Assembly: GCF_011008845.1 (NCBI RefSeq)
Contig: NZ_JAAIWM010000001.1
Coordinates: 744,001 to 808,000 of the forward strand
From: Bacillus mesophilus
Lineage (GTDB): Bacteria; Bacillota; Bacilli; Bacillales; SA4
Direction: 5' to 3'
Length of the DNA stretch: 64,000 bases
Made by a program: the position numbers and the translations under genes. Numbering within the stretch: position 1 is the first letter of the stretch; each line of letters opens with the position of its first letter. Below, one piece after another: positions 18,360 to 27,250 of this stretch. The notes below the pieces were generated by a model. It saw nothing but the letters and a program-made list of their open reading frames with translations. It made no database searches and was not told where the DNA came from.

Positions 18360-19034
18360 CTAGTTCATCCATTCCTCAATATTAATGACCGAAATTCCTG
18401 CCCCTGCTAACGCTAAAATAAAATGGACAAGAAAGACAATTAACCCTATTTCCACTCTCTGCTTTGTCGAGACGGATTGAAGGAGAATCGTTAGGTATAC
18501 TAATCCACCTATGTATATAAGATTAACTTCAGTTAAAATATGAATAAATAACGGGTGATCCAATAGAATCTGAGCAACAATACCTAAAGAAATAGGTGAA
18601 GATATAGCAGGTATCCCCCAGAAATAGAAAAGAACTAGCTCTACCATTTGGTTTAATAAAATCAACCAGATAAACAGTAAGTGAATGTGAACTAACACCC
18701 CTACTCTAATTTCTTTCAATAGGTAATAGGTTAACAGAACCGAGAAAAAGAGATAAAAAACAGGAGTTAGTAACCCTTTTAATGCTATTCCGACTATATG
18801 ATAAAACTGTAAAGCTTCTATATATTCCAATGACTGTTGCCCTACCTGCTTAGAAATCTCTTCTGATTGATATCCTACTATTCCAAGGATTGCTGATAAT
18901 AACACACTTATACCTACTAATAATGAGAGCTTTACTAGGATTGGTTTGATCAAAAGCTGTTCCTGTTGTGACACGTTTTGAATCTTTACTTTTGAATCAA
19001 AAAAACCTCGAAATACCTGAACATTTGTCTCCAT
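18360..19034 (-). CDS. yknW: YIP1-family membrane protein (YknW-like)
   Basis: A 224-aa protein with about five hydrophobic helices in the YIP1-like layout and a short cytoplasmic N-terminus. In B. subtilis YknW helps assemble the YknXYZ exporter that protects against the SdpC toxin. Here it directly precedes a YknX-like adaptor, which is the main basis for the name. The sequence itself is poorly conserved and could be another YIP1 protein. Confidence 0.6.
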   Translation of the reverse strand: METNVQVFRGFFDSKVKIQNVSQQEQLLIKPILVKLSLLVGISVLLSAILGIVGYQSEEISKQVGQQSLEYIEALQFYHIVGIALKGLLTPVFYLFFSVLLTYYLLKEIRVGVLVHIHLLFIWLILLNQMVELVLFYFWGIPAISSPISLGIVAQILLDHPLFIHILTEVNLIYIGGLVYLTILLQSVSTKQRVEIGLIVFLVHFILALAGAGISVINIEEWMN

Positions 19035-19210
19035 TTTACAACCTCCAACAAATTACAACAATTTCCTTTTTTGTATCATATCATAGAGCAGATTCATAAT
19101 TTGGTAGATTATGTCGAATTTCAATAAACTTATGTTAAATATTTTAATGGATAAATTCTCCTTAATTAACAAACCTTATATATAACTTTCATTTTGAGGT
19201 GTAGTCTAAA

Positions 19211-20890
19211 ATGGGTTTTAAACAAAGACTCTCAAAGGAGCAAAAGCTTCTTGGCTTTGCAATGTTGATTATTGTTATTTACTTATCTCCCCTATTTGTT
19301 TTGGGAGAAGATGCCCACATCCGGGTTCACGATAATTTAGATTCAAATCTGGCATGGTATAAGGTTTTAAAAGAGAGTGGTCAGCTGTTTGGAGGTATTG
19401 ATTCTACGATTCCACAAGTGATTAATGGTGTTCCGAGAAACACTTTTGGAACGGAATGGAGTGGAATCGTTTGGTTACATATGGTATTTCCAACGATGAT
19501 GGCTTACGCATTAAGTCAAGCTATAACAAGAATTTTTGCCTTTTTAGGAATGTATCTTCTATTAAAAACACATTTTCTAAAGGGGAAAGAATGGAGCATC
19601 ATTACGGTTGGTACTTCATTGGCCTTTGCATTAACACCGTTTTGGCCATCAGGAATGCTTAGTACCCTAGGAATGCCACTTGCATTGTGGGCATTTCTAA
19701 ATATTCGGAGCGGAAATCGTTCCTGGAAAAATTACCTTGTACTAACATTACTTCCTTTCTATTCAAGTATTGTACTCGGTTTTTTCTTTTTTCTAATTGG
19801 CATTGGCGTCTTGTGGCTGATTGACTTGGTTCGAAAAAAGAAGTTTAATCTTCACTTTCTACTTTCAATAGCTTATATGACGGTCATCTACTTAATGATT
19901 GAGTATCGACTTGTATACTCCTTTTTGTTCTCTACTGAAGCAAACTCAAGGGATGAATATTTTCACGCTCGACTTTCACTTTGGAGAGTAATTAAGTTGA
20001 CCTTTAAGAATTTTGTGCTAGGTCATACCCACGTCATGACTGTACATGGGTTAATTATTCTTCCAGTCCTACTATTTGGGGTCTACCTCATTATTAGGAA
20101 AAGACTCTGGAAACAAGAAAAGCTATTTCTCTATTTATTGGCACTTAATTTCGCCTTATCAACATGGTATGCCTTTTGGTTTTATAAAGGCTGGTTACCA
20201 TTAACTGAAAGATTTCACTTTATGGATACCTTTAATTTTGCAAGGTTCCATTTTCTAAGGCCATTAGTGATCTATGTAAGCTTTGCCTTAGGTTTGAAAA
20301 TCTTATTGAAGGATGCAAAGAACTCCAAACCACTAGTTACCTTTTTAATTATTAGCCAATTACTAGTCCTCGTTGCCTTTAATGACGAAATCATTTACCA
20401 CAAAAAGCCCTCTGTTAAGGAATTTTATGCAGAGGAGCTCTTTACAGATATTAAAGATTATATTGGGATGCCATTAGAGAATTATCGTGTTGCTTCTATT
20501 GGATTACATCCTTCCGTAGCCCAATACAACGGCTTTTATACGTTGGACACGTATAACAATTTCTATCCGCTAACGTATAAATACCAGTTCAGAGAAGTAA
20601 TTGAGGATGAATTAGATAAAAACAAAACGATTAAAAGGTATTTTGATGAATGGGGTGGTCGCTGCTATATCTTTACAGCGGAGCTTGGGAAGCATTATAT
20701 GTTTTCAAAGCATACAAAGAATCAGCTCGAAAATCTTGAAATTAATACAGAGCCCCTTAAGGAAATGGGAGGTAAATATATATTTTCGGCTGTTCCTATT
20801 ATAAATTCAGTGGAAAATAACCTTCACTTGGAAAGAACATTTCACCATCAACATGCTGAGTGGAAGATTTATTTATACAAACTGATATAG
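19211..20890 (+). CDS. Polytopic membrane glycosyltransferase-like protein (DUF6044/YfhO type)
   Basis: A 559-aa protein with ten or more membrane helices and a C-terminal extracellular part, resembling GT-C membrane glycosyltransferases of the YfhO/DUF6044 group. An acidic pair in the first external loop (HDNLDSNL, near residue 45) is the kind of site used by GT-C enzymes. TGAGGTGT precedes ATG. It is followed by a polyprenyl-phosphate sugar synthase and a GtrA flippase-type gene. In CsbB-GtcA-YfhO systems the GT-C member moves the sugar onto a wall polymer such as lipoteichoic acid. The acceptor here is unknown. Confidence 0.65.
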   Translation: MGFKQRLSKEQKLLGFAMLIIVIYLSPLFVLGEDAHIRVHDNLDSNLAWYKVLKESGQLFGGIDSTIPQVINGVPRNTFGTEWSGIVWLHMVFPTMMAYALSQAITRIFAFLGMYLLLKTHFLKGKEWSIITVGTSLAFALTPFWPSGMLSTLGMPLALWAFLNIRSGNRSWKNYLVLTLLPFYSSIVLGFFFFLIGIGVLWLIDLVRKKKFNLHFLLSIAYMTVIYLMIEYRLVYSFLFSTEANSRDEYFHARLSLWRVIKLTFKNFVLGHTHVMTVHGLIILPVLLFGVYLIIRKRLWKQEKLFLYLLALNFALSTWYAFWFYKGWLPLTERFHFMDTFNFARFHFLRPLVIYVSFALGLKILLKDAKNSKPLVTFLIISQLLVLVAFNDEIIYHKKPSVKEFYAEELFTDIKDYIGMPLENYRVASIGLHPSVAQYNGFYTLDTYNNFYPLTYKYQFREVIEDELDKNKTIKRYFDEWGGRCYIFTAELGKHYMFSKHTKNQLENLEINTEPLKEMGGKYIFSAVPIINSVENNLHLERTFHHQHAEWKIYLYKLI

Positions 20891-20908
20891 ACTTTGGAGG
20901 TAAAAAAT

Positions 20909-21946
20909 GTGAGCACACCATCACTGACTATTGTTGTTCCCTGCTATAACGAAGAGGAAGTGTTAGAAGAGACCATCACACAGCTAGAAGCTCAATTAGA
21001 AGAATTAATAAAGGAAGAGTTGATTTCATCAACTAGCAAAGTGTTATTTGTAGATGATGGTAGTAAGGATCGTACATGGGCAATGATTTTTAAGGCTAGT
21101 ATTCAAAGAGAACGAATAAAAGGCTTAAAGCTAGCTCGCAACGTTGGACATCAAAATGCTTTACTAGCAGGATTATTTGCCGCTAAACAATGCTCAGATT
21201 GCGTTATTTCAATTGACGCCGATTTACAAGACGACATCTATATTATTCGTGATTTTATCGAAAAGTTTAATGAAGGTCATGAGATTGTCTACGGTGTTCG
21301 CCATAAACGAGAAAAAGACACTTGGTTTAAACGAACGACAGCTGAAGGCTTTTATAAGGTTATGAATAAAATGGGTGTCCACCTCGTTTATAATCATGCT
21401 GATTATCGCCTTATGAGCAAGAGAGCACTAGATGAATTGGAGCATTTTAAAGAGGTAAATCTATTCTTACGTGGGATCGTTCCTCTTATTGGCTTTAAAT
21501 CGACTTCTGTGTACTATGACCGCAAGGAAAGACAAGCAGGAGAGACCAAATACCCGTTGCGAAAAATGCTTTCATTCGCATTTGACGGTATCACATCTTT
21601 TTCTGTAACACCGATTCGTTTTGTATTGCTTTTGGGAATAGCTTCATTTTTAGTAAGTATGGCGTTTGGAATTTATTTTCTATCGTTAAAATTCTTTGGA
21701 GACACAGAATTAGGCTGGACCTCTCTGATTACCTCCATCTGGTTAATTGGCGGCCTACAGCTTATAGCCGTTGGTCTAATTGGGGAGTATGTAGGAAAAA
21801 TTTATAAGGAAACCAAACAGCGACCTAAGTATATTGTTGATATAGATCTCCTAAACCTGCCCATTCCCAAGCACTTATTACAGAATGAGAGTAATGAACA
21901 TGATTCTAGGTCCCTTAACCTTTCTAAGCTATCTGAAACGAACTAG
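20909..21946 (+). CDS. Family 2 glycosyltransferase, polyprenyl-phosphate sugar synthase type
   Basis: A 345-aa GT2 enzyme (DPM1/CsbB-like). The GT-A fold motifs VVPCYNEEEVLEE, FVDDGSKDRT and SIDADLQDD (metal site) are followed by two C-terminal membrane helices (about 235-310). It should place a sugar from a nucleotide donor on undecaprenyl phosphate at the inner membrane face. GTG 20909 is preferred over the in-frame TTG at 20894 because GGAGG stands 8 nt upstream. Its 3' end overlaps the gtrA-type gene by about 60 nt, consistent with coupled translation. Confidence 0.88.
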   Translation: MSTPSLTIVVPCYNEEEVLEETITQLEAQLEELIKEELISSTSKVLFVDDGSKDRTWAMIFKASIQRERIKGLKLARNVGHQNALLAGLFAAKQCSDCVISIDADLQDDIYIIRDFIEKFNEGHEIVYGVRHKREKDTWFKRTTAEGFYKVMNKMGVHLVYNHADYRLMSKRALDELEHFKEVNLFLRGIVPLIGFKSTSVYYDRKERQAGETKYPLRKMLSFAFDGITSFSVTPIRFVLLLGIASFLVSMAFGIYFLSLKFFGDTELGWTSLITSIWLIGGLQLIAVGLIGEYVGKIYKETKQRPKYIVDIDLLNLPIPKHLLQNESNEHDSRSLNLSKLSETN

Positions 21947-22349
21947 CCCGTTTATTCGATTTTTACTAGTAGGGGTCATTAATACATTAGTAGGTTTATC
22001 GATCATCTTTATATTACTTGAGCTGACTTTGAATTATTGGTTTGCAACCTTCGTAGGAAATAGTGTTGGAGCAGCAGTTAGCTTCTTCTTAAACCGAATG
22101 TTTACCTTTAAGAGCTCGGTTTCCATTCAGCGTGGGATTCCTACATTTACTCTGACCATTCTTGTTTGTTATTTCGGTTCATATGCTACGGGTAAATGGC
22201 TTGTTATGTTAGCAGGTCCACCCTCACTTCTACCTATCTTTATCTCTGAACAAGACTTAGCTGTCCTATTAGGAGCTGCCTTATATACGTTATCTAATTA
22301 TCTTGGTCAGAAATACTTTGTGTTCTCCAAAAGAACGGTGTCAGTATAA
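21885..22349 (+). CDS. GtrA-family membrane protein (sugar-lipid flippase type)
   Basis: A 154-aa GtrA-family protein with four hydrophobic helices; IRFLLVGVINTLVG and FLNRMFTFKS are family features. GtrA/GtcA proteins are thought to flip polyprenyl-linked sugars outward. It completes the module with the GT2 synthase (overlapping its end) and the GT-C-like protein. Starts at 21885, 21894 or 21900 are all possible; no strong ribosome binding site decides. The stop codon lies inside a hairpin shared with the converging AEC gene. Confidence 0.87.
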   Translation: MRVMNMILGPLTFLSYLKRTSPFIRFLLVGVINTLVGLSIIFILLELTLNYWFATFVGNSVGAAVSFFLNRMFTFKSSVSIQRGIPTFTLTILVCYFGSYATGKWLVMLAGPPSLLPIFISEQDLAVLLGAALYTLSNYLGQKYFVFSKRTVSV

Positions 22350-22368
22350 TAAAGTTGAAACTGACACC
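22337..22368. terminator. Shared hairpin between converging gtrA-type and AEC genes
   Basis: GGTGTCAGT pairs with ACTGACACC (9 bp, 14-nt loop). Both stop codons lie in or beside it: the AEC stop is inside the left arm and the GtrA-type stop is in the loop. There is no long T run on either side, so termination strength is uncertain. Confidence 0.5.
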
Positions 22369-23264
22369 ACAATCGTTACGGTGATACTACTTAAGATGGT
22401 GGTTAATAAAACTGCTTGTGCGGCAAATTCAGGTGCATTGTTATACTCTAGTGCTAACAATGCACTATTTCTAGAAGTGGGAAAAGAACTTGCAATTAGG
22501 AGTGCCTGTGCTGTAATTCCTTCTAGTCCTAATATAAAAATAAGAAGGCAAGCAACTAGTGGGGAGAGTATAAGCTTCCCTACTATACTTAGTAATAAGG
22601 CTTTAGAGATTTTTTCAATTTTCAAGTAGGCAATTTGTGCTCCAAGAGTGACTAGAGCGATCGCTAAAAATGCATTTGAAATACTTTCCAACGGTTGCCA
22701 AATAAACATAGGGATTTTTAAGTTTCCCCATTTCAAAATCATCGCAACAATCAAAGCATAAATGATGGGTTGCCTTATCACTTCCTTAAAGGTATCTGTT
22801 CCTTTGTCTCCTCTAGAAGCAGAGTTAAACAATCCATAGGTGAACGTGACAATATTTTGATAAGCTGAAACAATAATTGCAATAGATAAACCGATTGGCT
22901 GCTGATGAAAAACAAGCTGACTAACAGGGATTCCAAAGTTCCCAGCGTTACTGAGCACGATACTATTTTTAAAGCTGGCAGCTAAGCCGCCTTCAAATCT
23001 ATTAATCTTAGATAATACGATGCTAATAACAATTAATAAGCACGTATTTAATAGTAAAAAAAATATAATCTGTCCTAATAGTGTAAAGGTAATATCCCCC
23101 TGATAAATATTGGTAAAACATACAGCCGGTAGTAAAAAATATGTACTGAGCTTAGAAAGTGTCTGTAGATCTAAGTTGAATTTCCGGTGCAAAAACATAC
23201 CGAGTCCCACAGTAAAAAAAATAGGAAACATTATATATGTCACGATCAAGATAAAGACGTCCAT
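22341..23264 (-). CDS. AEC-family transporter (auxin efflux carrier type)
   Basis: A 307-aa permease with about ten helices of the AEC family, whose bacterial members carry malate, malonate or other organic acids. Features include NSIVLSNAGNFGIPV in the middle and ASSFPTSRNSALLA near the C-terminal half. ATG 23264 with GGGAGG upstream is clearly preferred over the start at 23324. It lies downstream of the first TTT transporter, with 78 nt between genes, so it may be read from the same operon. Confidence 0.85.
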   Translation of the reverse strand: MDVFILIVTYIMFPIFFTVGLGMFLHRKFNLDLQTLSKLSTYFLLPAVCFTNIYQGDITFTLLGQIIFFLLLNTCLLIVISIVLSKINRFEGGLAASFKNSIVLSNAGNFGIPVSQLVFHQQPIGLSIAIIVSAYQNIVTFTYGLFNSASRGDKGTDTFKEVIRQPIIYALIVAMILKWGNLKIPMFIWQPLESISNAFLAIALVTLGAQIAYLKIEKISKALLLSIVGKLILSPLVACLLIFILGLEGITAQALLIASSFPTSRNSALLALEYNNAPEFAAQAVLLTTILSSITVTIVVSVSTLLY

Positions 23265-23342
23265 ATAGTTCCTCCCTCTTAATCTTAATCTCTCTGCAGT
23301 AAAAAGAGTAGATGCTATGTACATCTACTCTTTAACTATTTT

Positions 23343-24869
23343 TTATCCCTCTTCATTAATGACGACACTTTTTCCTTTTAACTTAAGCAAGAATGGAACT
23401 AGCATCCAAAGAGCTGCAATTGCTAGGAAAGCTAAAGAAACTGGCTTTGTAAGGAAAATCATAAAGTCACCGTTAGAAATCGTTAAGGCTCTTCTTAAGT
23501 TATTTTCAATCATTGGACCTAATACTAATCCAAGTACAAGTGGTGCGACAGGGTAATCATTCTTTGTTAATAGATACCCAAACACACCACATGAAAGTAA
23601 TAGAAATAAATCAAAAGTGTTAAATTGTACGGCATATACACCGAAGATTGAAATCGCAATAATGATTGGCAATAAATATTTTGCTGGGGTTTCAATAATC
23701 TTAGCGAACACCTTTACTAGAGGCATATTTAAGATTAAGAGCATTAAGTTACCAATAAACATACTAGCAATTAACCCCCATGCAACCTTAGGGTGATCTG
23801 TAAAGAAAAGTGGACCTGGCTGAATATTGTACATGATCAGTGCGCCCATTAATATGGCCGTAGTTCCTGAACCTGGAATTCCCAGTGTTAACAAGGGGAT
23901 CATGGCTCCACCTGAAGCAGCGTTATTTGCGGCTTCTGGTGCTGCTACACCTTCAATTGCACCTTTTCCAAATTTCTTTGGATTTTTACTGAGCTTCTTT
24001 TCTGCAATATAAGAGAAGAATGATGCTAAAGTTGCCCCTGCTCCTGGTAAAATACCAATAAAAAAGCCAAGTAGAGAACCACGGACAATCGGTGCAGAGC
24101 TATCCTTTAAGTCCTGCTTAGTAGGAAGAACTCTTCCAACCTTCGCAATCTCTCCACCATCCGAATCCTTATCAAGGATTGTTTTAAACACTTCACCTAG
24201 TGCAAATAAACCAACCGCGATGGTTAAAAACTCGATACCCGAATAAAGAATAGGGTTGTTATATGTGAAGCGTGCAACACCAGAAACTGTGTCCATTCCA
24301 ATCGTTGCTAATAATAACCCAACCACTGTCATAATCAATGCCTTTGTCATTGATTTACCCGCTAAACCACTAACAGCACATAGCCCTAATATCATTAAGG
24401 AGAAATACTCTGCAGGCCCGAAAGATAAAGCGACATCTGACAATGGTTCTGCTAATGCAGCAAGACCGATTAATGCAACAACACCCGCTACAAATGATCC
24501 AATTGCCGCGATGGATAGTGCGGCACCTGCCCGGCCTTGCTTGGCCATTTGATATCCATCCAATGTTGTCACAACCGAGGATGATTCTCCTGGTGTATTT
24601 AATAGAATAGAAGTCGTAGACCCACCATACATGGCGCCATAGTAAACTCCAGCAAGTAGAATGATAGAACTAGCTGCTGCAGATTCAGGATCAAGTCCAG
24701 CTGTAAGGGAAGCTGTAACTGGAATTAATAGTGCCACACCACTCATTGGACCGATTCCAGGTAATACCCCTACTGCTGTTCCGATTAGTACTCCTATAAA
24801 CGCAAATATTAAATTTTGCCATTGCATCGCAACCGCAAAACCGTTTGCTAAAAATTGTAGAGTTTCCAT
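23343..24869 (-). CDS. tctA: Tripartite tricarboxylate transporter large permease (system 1)
   Basis: A 508-aa TctA-family permease with about twelve helices and the family loops GTAVGVLPGIGPMSG, YYGAMYGGSTTSILLNTPGE and IEGVAAPEAANNAASGGAMIPLLTLGIPGSG. With TctB and the lipoprotein TctC it imports an organic acid using the ion gradient. AGGAGG with 8-nt spacing supports ATG 24869; the ATG at 24878 is too close to it. It is 12 nt after tctB. Confidence 0.94.
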   Translation of the reverse strand: METLQFLANGFAVAMQWQNLIFAFIGVLIGTAVGVLPGIGPMSGVALLIPVTASLTAGLDPESAAASSIILLAGVYYGAMYGGSTTSILLNTPGESSSVVTTLDGYQMAKQGRAGAALSIAAIGSFVAGVVALIGLAALAEPLSDVALSFGPAEYFSLMILGLCAVSGLAGKSMTKALIMTVVGLLLATIGMDTVSGVARFTYNNPILYSGIEFLTIAVGLFALGEVFKTILDKDSDGGEIAKVGRVLPTKQDLKDSSAPIVRGSLLGFFIGILPGAGATLASFFSYIAEKKLSKNPKKFGKGAIEGVAAPEAANNAASGGAMIPLLTLGIPGSGTTAILMGALIMYNIQPGPLFFTDHPKVAWGLIASMFIGNLMLLILNMPLVKVFAKIIETPAKYLLPIIIAISIFGVYAVQFNTFDLFLLLSCGVFGYLLTKNDYPVAPLVLGLVLGPMIENNLRRALTISNGDFMIFLTKPVSLAFLAIAALWMLVPFLLKLKGKSVVINEEG

Positions 24870-24881
24870 ATCATCCACCTC

Positions 24882-25340
24882 CTATCCTAAAAACCATGTT
24901 GGAAATCCAGGTAAAGACCCTTGTAACACTTCAACAAATAAGTAATACACACCAATTGAAAACGCTCCTGATATAATAATCGTTTTCAACCAAGCGCCTC
25001 TTTGCATAACCTGAAACCCGACTGTTAAAAAGAGGAATGTTGTAATTACATAACCTAGTAATTCTAACAACGCAGCATATAAAATTGCTGCCCCAAATAT
25101 CATTAGAAATCTGACATAATCGGGCTTGACCTGCCCTCTTTCCTTAGTTTGATATCGAAAAGTTTCATAAAAAAGCCTTAGGCTTAATAACACTAATAAG
25201 ATCCCGAGAATCTTAGGGAACATATCTGGACCCACATTACTTCCGTATGAACTCGCCGATATTTGGTAGCTCTCAAAAATAAATCCAGCTCCTATTATGA
25301 AGAAGAGGAAACTTGTATACCGATCAAAGGTTTTGCTCAT
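24882..25340 (-). CDS. tctB: Tripartite tricarboxylate transporter small subunit (system 1)
   Basis: A 152-aa TctB protein with four hydrophobic helices, the small membrane subunit of TTT transporters. ATG 25340 has AGGAGGTCAGTTGAT in front. A strong hairpin separates it from tctC, so the membrane subunits may be made at lower levels than the binding protein. Confidence 0.88.
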   Translation of the reverse strand: MSKTFDRYTSFLFFIIGAGFIFESYQISASSYGSNVGPDMFPKILGILLVLLSLRLFYETFRYQTKERGQVKPDYVRFLMIFGAAILYAALLELLGYVITTFLFLTVGFQVMQRGAWLKTIIISGAFSIGVYYLFVEVLQGSLPGFPTWFLG

Positions 25341-25364
25341 ATCAACTGACCTCCTAGTAAAAAG

Positions 25365-25391
25365 TATGGAGAAGAGGGACTCTTCTCCATA
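25365..25391 (-). terminator. Hairpin between tctC and tctB (internal attenuator)
   Basis: On the minus strand TATGGAGAAGA pairs with TCTTCTCCATA, followed by CTTTTT. It lies 9 nt after the tctC stop and before the tctB ribosome binding site. Partial read-through would give more binding protein than permease. Confidence 0.75.
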
Positions 25392-25399
25392 AGGCAAAC

Positions 25400-26419
25400 C
25401 TATTTTTGCATATCAAGTGCAGTTAATAATTCAGTGATTACTTCATCTTGTTTTTCCAAGAATACTTTGAAATCTGCAGCGTTTTTATATTCACTTTCCC
25501 AACCATTTGCTTGAAGCTCTTGTAACCAAGTCTCATTCGTAGAAAGTTCATCCAACTTCCCTTGCCAGAACGCTAATTCTGCTTCACTCATTTCTTTTGG
25601 TCCAAATAAACCTCTCCAAATCGTGAAATCTGCGTCAACTCCAGCTTCTTTAAAAGTAGGGACATCAGCCAAATCACCACTTAAGCGCTCTGTTGAACTA
25701 ACTGCAAGAACACGTACTTTTCCAGCCTTCACATACTCGCCTACAGCAGAAGCATCCGTTGCAATAAAGTCAGCATTTCCACCTAACAATGCTGCAATCG
25801 CTTCTCCTCCACCGTCATAAGAAACATATTTTACTTGCTTAGGATCAACACCAAACTTAAATGATGGTAGGATTGCAACTAAGTGGTCCATTGATCCTGG
25901 TGAACTTCCACCAGCAGCTGTAATTTTAGTCGGGTCATTTTTAATAGCTTCTAATAAAGAGTTTAGATCAGTAAAAGGTGAATCAGCATTTACAACGATT
26001 GCACCGTAATCCTTTGTCAATTGAGCTAACGGAGTTGTATCTTGATAACCGAATGGGCTATTTCCTTCTTTTTTCGAATGATTGATTAAAATCGGTGGTG
26101 AGCTTACAAAAAGCTTGTAAGGATTTTTAGTATCCTGTGTTGCATATTCTGCTAAGAATACTGCTCCACCGCCACCTGGCTTATTTTCAACGGTAATATT
26201 TTGATCTACTAATTTAGTTTCTCCTACTACCTTAGCAATAGCACGTGCAGTTAAATCCCAACCACCACCTGCGCCTGATGGAGCAACGATCGTAATGGGC
26301 TTTTCAGGATATTTAGATGAAGTTTCAGCTTCACCAGCTGTTTCTTGGTTTGTTCCTCCACAGGCAGCTAAACTAAAAACTAGTAAACTAATAAATAAAA
26401 CAGATAATAATTTTTTCAC
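25400..26419 (-). CDS. tctC: TTT substrate-binding lipoprotein (system 1)
   Basis: A 339-aa extracellular binding protein. A signal peptide ends in the lipobox LAAC (Cys20), then a TctC/Bug fold with YPEKPITIVAPSGAGGGWD and ITVENKPGGGG, typical ligand-loop motifs. It would capture a carboxylate and pass it to TctAB. It is first in its operon, downstream of the two-component genes and their terminator, where a cre-like site also lies. The ligand cannot be told from sequence. Confidence 0.93.
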   Translation of the reverse strand: MKKLLSVLFISLLVFSLAACGGTNQETAGEAETSSKYPEKPITIVAPSGAGGGWDLTARAIAKVVGETKLVDQNITVENKPGGGGAVFLAEYATQDTKNPYKLFVSSPPILINHSKKEGNSPFGYQDTTPLAQLTKDYGAIVVNADSPFTDLNSLLEAIKNDPTKITAAGGSSPGSMDHLVAILPSFKFGVDPKQVKYVSYDGGGEAIAALLGGNADFIATDASAVGEYVKAGKVRVLAVSSTERLSGDLADVPTFKEAGVDADFTIWRGLFGPKEMSEAELAFWQGKLDELSTNETWLQELQANGWESEYKNAADFKVFLEKQDEVITELLTALDMQK

Positions 26420-26453
26420 GTAAATTCCCCCTTGTTCTATCTTTTTTAGTTAA

Positions 26454-26483
26454 AGAAAAAAGACAGCGTGTAAGCGCTGTCTT
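26454..26483 (-). terminator. Terminator of the system-1 two-component genes
   Basis: On the minus strand AGACAGCG pairs with CGCTGTCT, followed by a T run. It separates the kinase/regulator operon from tctC. The loop and right arm contain a cre-like sequence. Confidence 0.78.
26469..26482. promoter_or_regulatory. cre-like CcpA site before tctC (system 1)
   Basis: TGTAAGCGCTGTCT fits the cre consensus TGWAARCGYTWNCW at all but one position. It lies 50 nt upstream of the tctC start, inside the terminator of the preceding operon. Catabolite repression of the transporter is inferred, supported by a perfect cre before the paralogous system at 57289. Confidence 0.6.
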
Positions 26484-26566
26484 AAAATTATCAGAACATT
26501 AACTATTTTTATAGTTTTAGGTCATAAGTTCAAAAAAAGTTATAAGATCTATTTTGTTCATAAAGT

Positions 26567-27250
26567 TCACAGCAAAAAGTACCTTCGCTCCGGTCGCCCC
26601 ACATTTCCGTAGATTAATTGAGCATGAATCTTCTTTTGCAATATTAGATATTCCAAATACCTTCTTGCAGTTGATCGACTTACACCTGATCTTTTACTTA
26701 ATTCCTCAGCAGTGATCCCTTCATTACCCGTTAACCTGATACTTTCTAGCAGTTTTTCTAAGGTTAGTGGATCGATTCCTTTTGGTACTTCTTCTTCCTG
26801 CTGCAGCTTCGTAGAGCTATTCCATAACCCCTCAATTTGCTCTTGAGTTAATGTTGAATTCTGAGAGAGTTGTATGGCTTTTAACCGATAATTTTCTAAG
26901 CTATTTTTAAATCGGTCGAAGGTTAATGGTTTAACGATATAATCTACCACACCACCATGAAGAGCCTGACGAACAACTTCCACCTCAGAGGCTGCCGTAA
27001 TCATGATAATATCTATATGACCAAATTGCTGTCTAATCATTTTTACTAAGTCAATCCCTAACATGTCTGGCAAGTATACGTCGAGTAAAACTAATTGGGG
27101 TTGAACGGTTTCTAACCAATCCTTTGCTTGTTCGCCTGTCGTTGCAGTCCCAATCACTTTAAATCCATCTACTTTCTCTGTAAACCTCCGATGAATTTCA
27201 GCAATTCTTAAATCATCCTCCACGATTAGCACTTCAATGGCTTGTTCCAT
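26567..27250 (-). CDS. Response regulator, CitT/DcuR type (system 1)
   Basis: A 227-aa regulator: a CheY-like receiver (phospho-acceptor Asp57 in LLDVYLPD) and a C-terminal helix-turn-helix (EELSKRSGVSRSTARRYLEY) of the CitB-family type. It should activate the adjacent tctCBA genes when the partner kinase senses the substrate. ATG 27250 follows GGGGAGGTCTAC and overlaps the kinase stop by 17 nt, which suggests coupled translation. Confidence 0.92.
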   Translation of the reverse strand: MEQAIEVLIVEDDLRIAEIHRRFTEKVDGFKVIGTATTGEQAKDWLETVQPQLVLLDVYLPDMLGIDLVKMIRQQFGHIDIIMITAASEVEVVRQALHGGVVDYIVKPLTFDRFKNSLENYRLKAIQLSQNSTLTQEQIEGLWNSSTKLQQEEEVPKGIDPLTLEKLLESIRLTGNEGITAEELSKRSGVSRSTARRYLEYLILQKKIHAQLIYGNVGRPERRYFLL

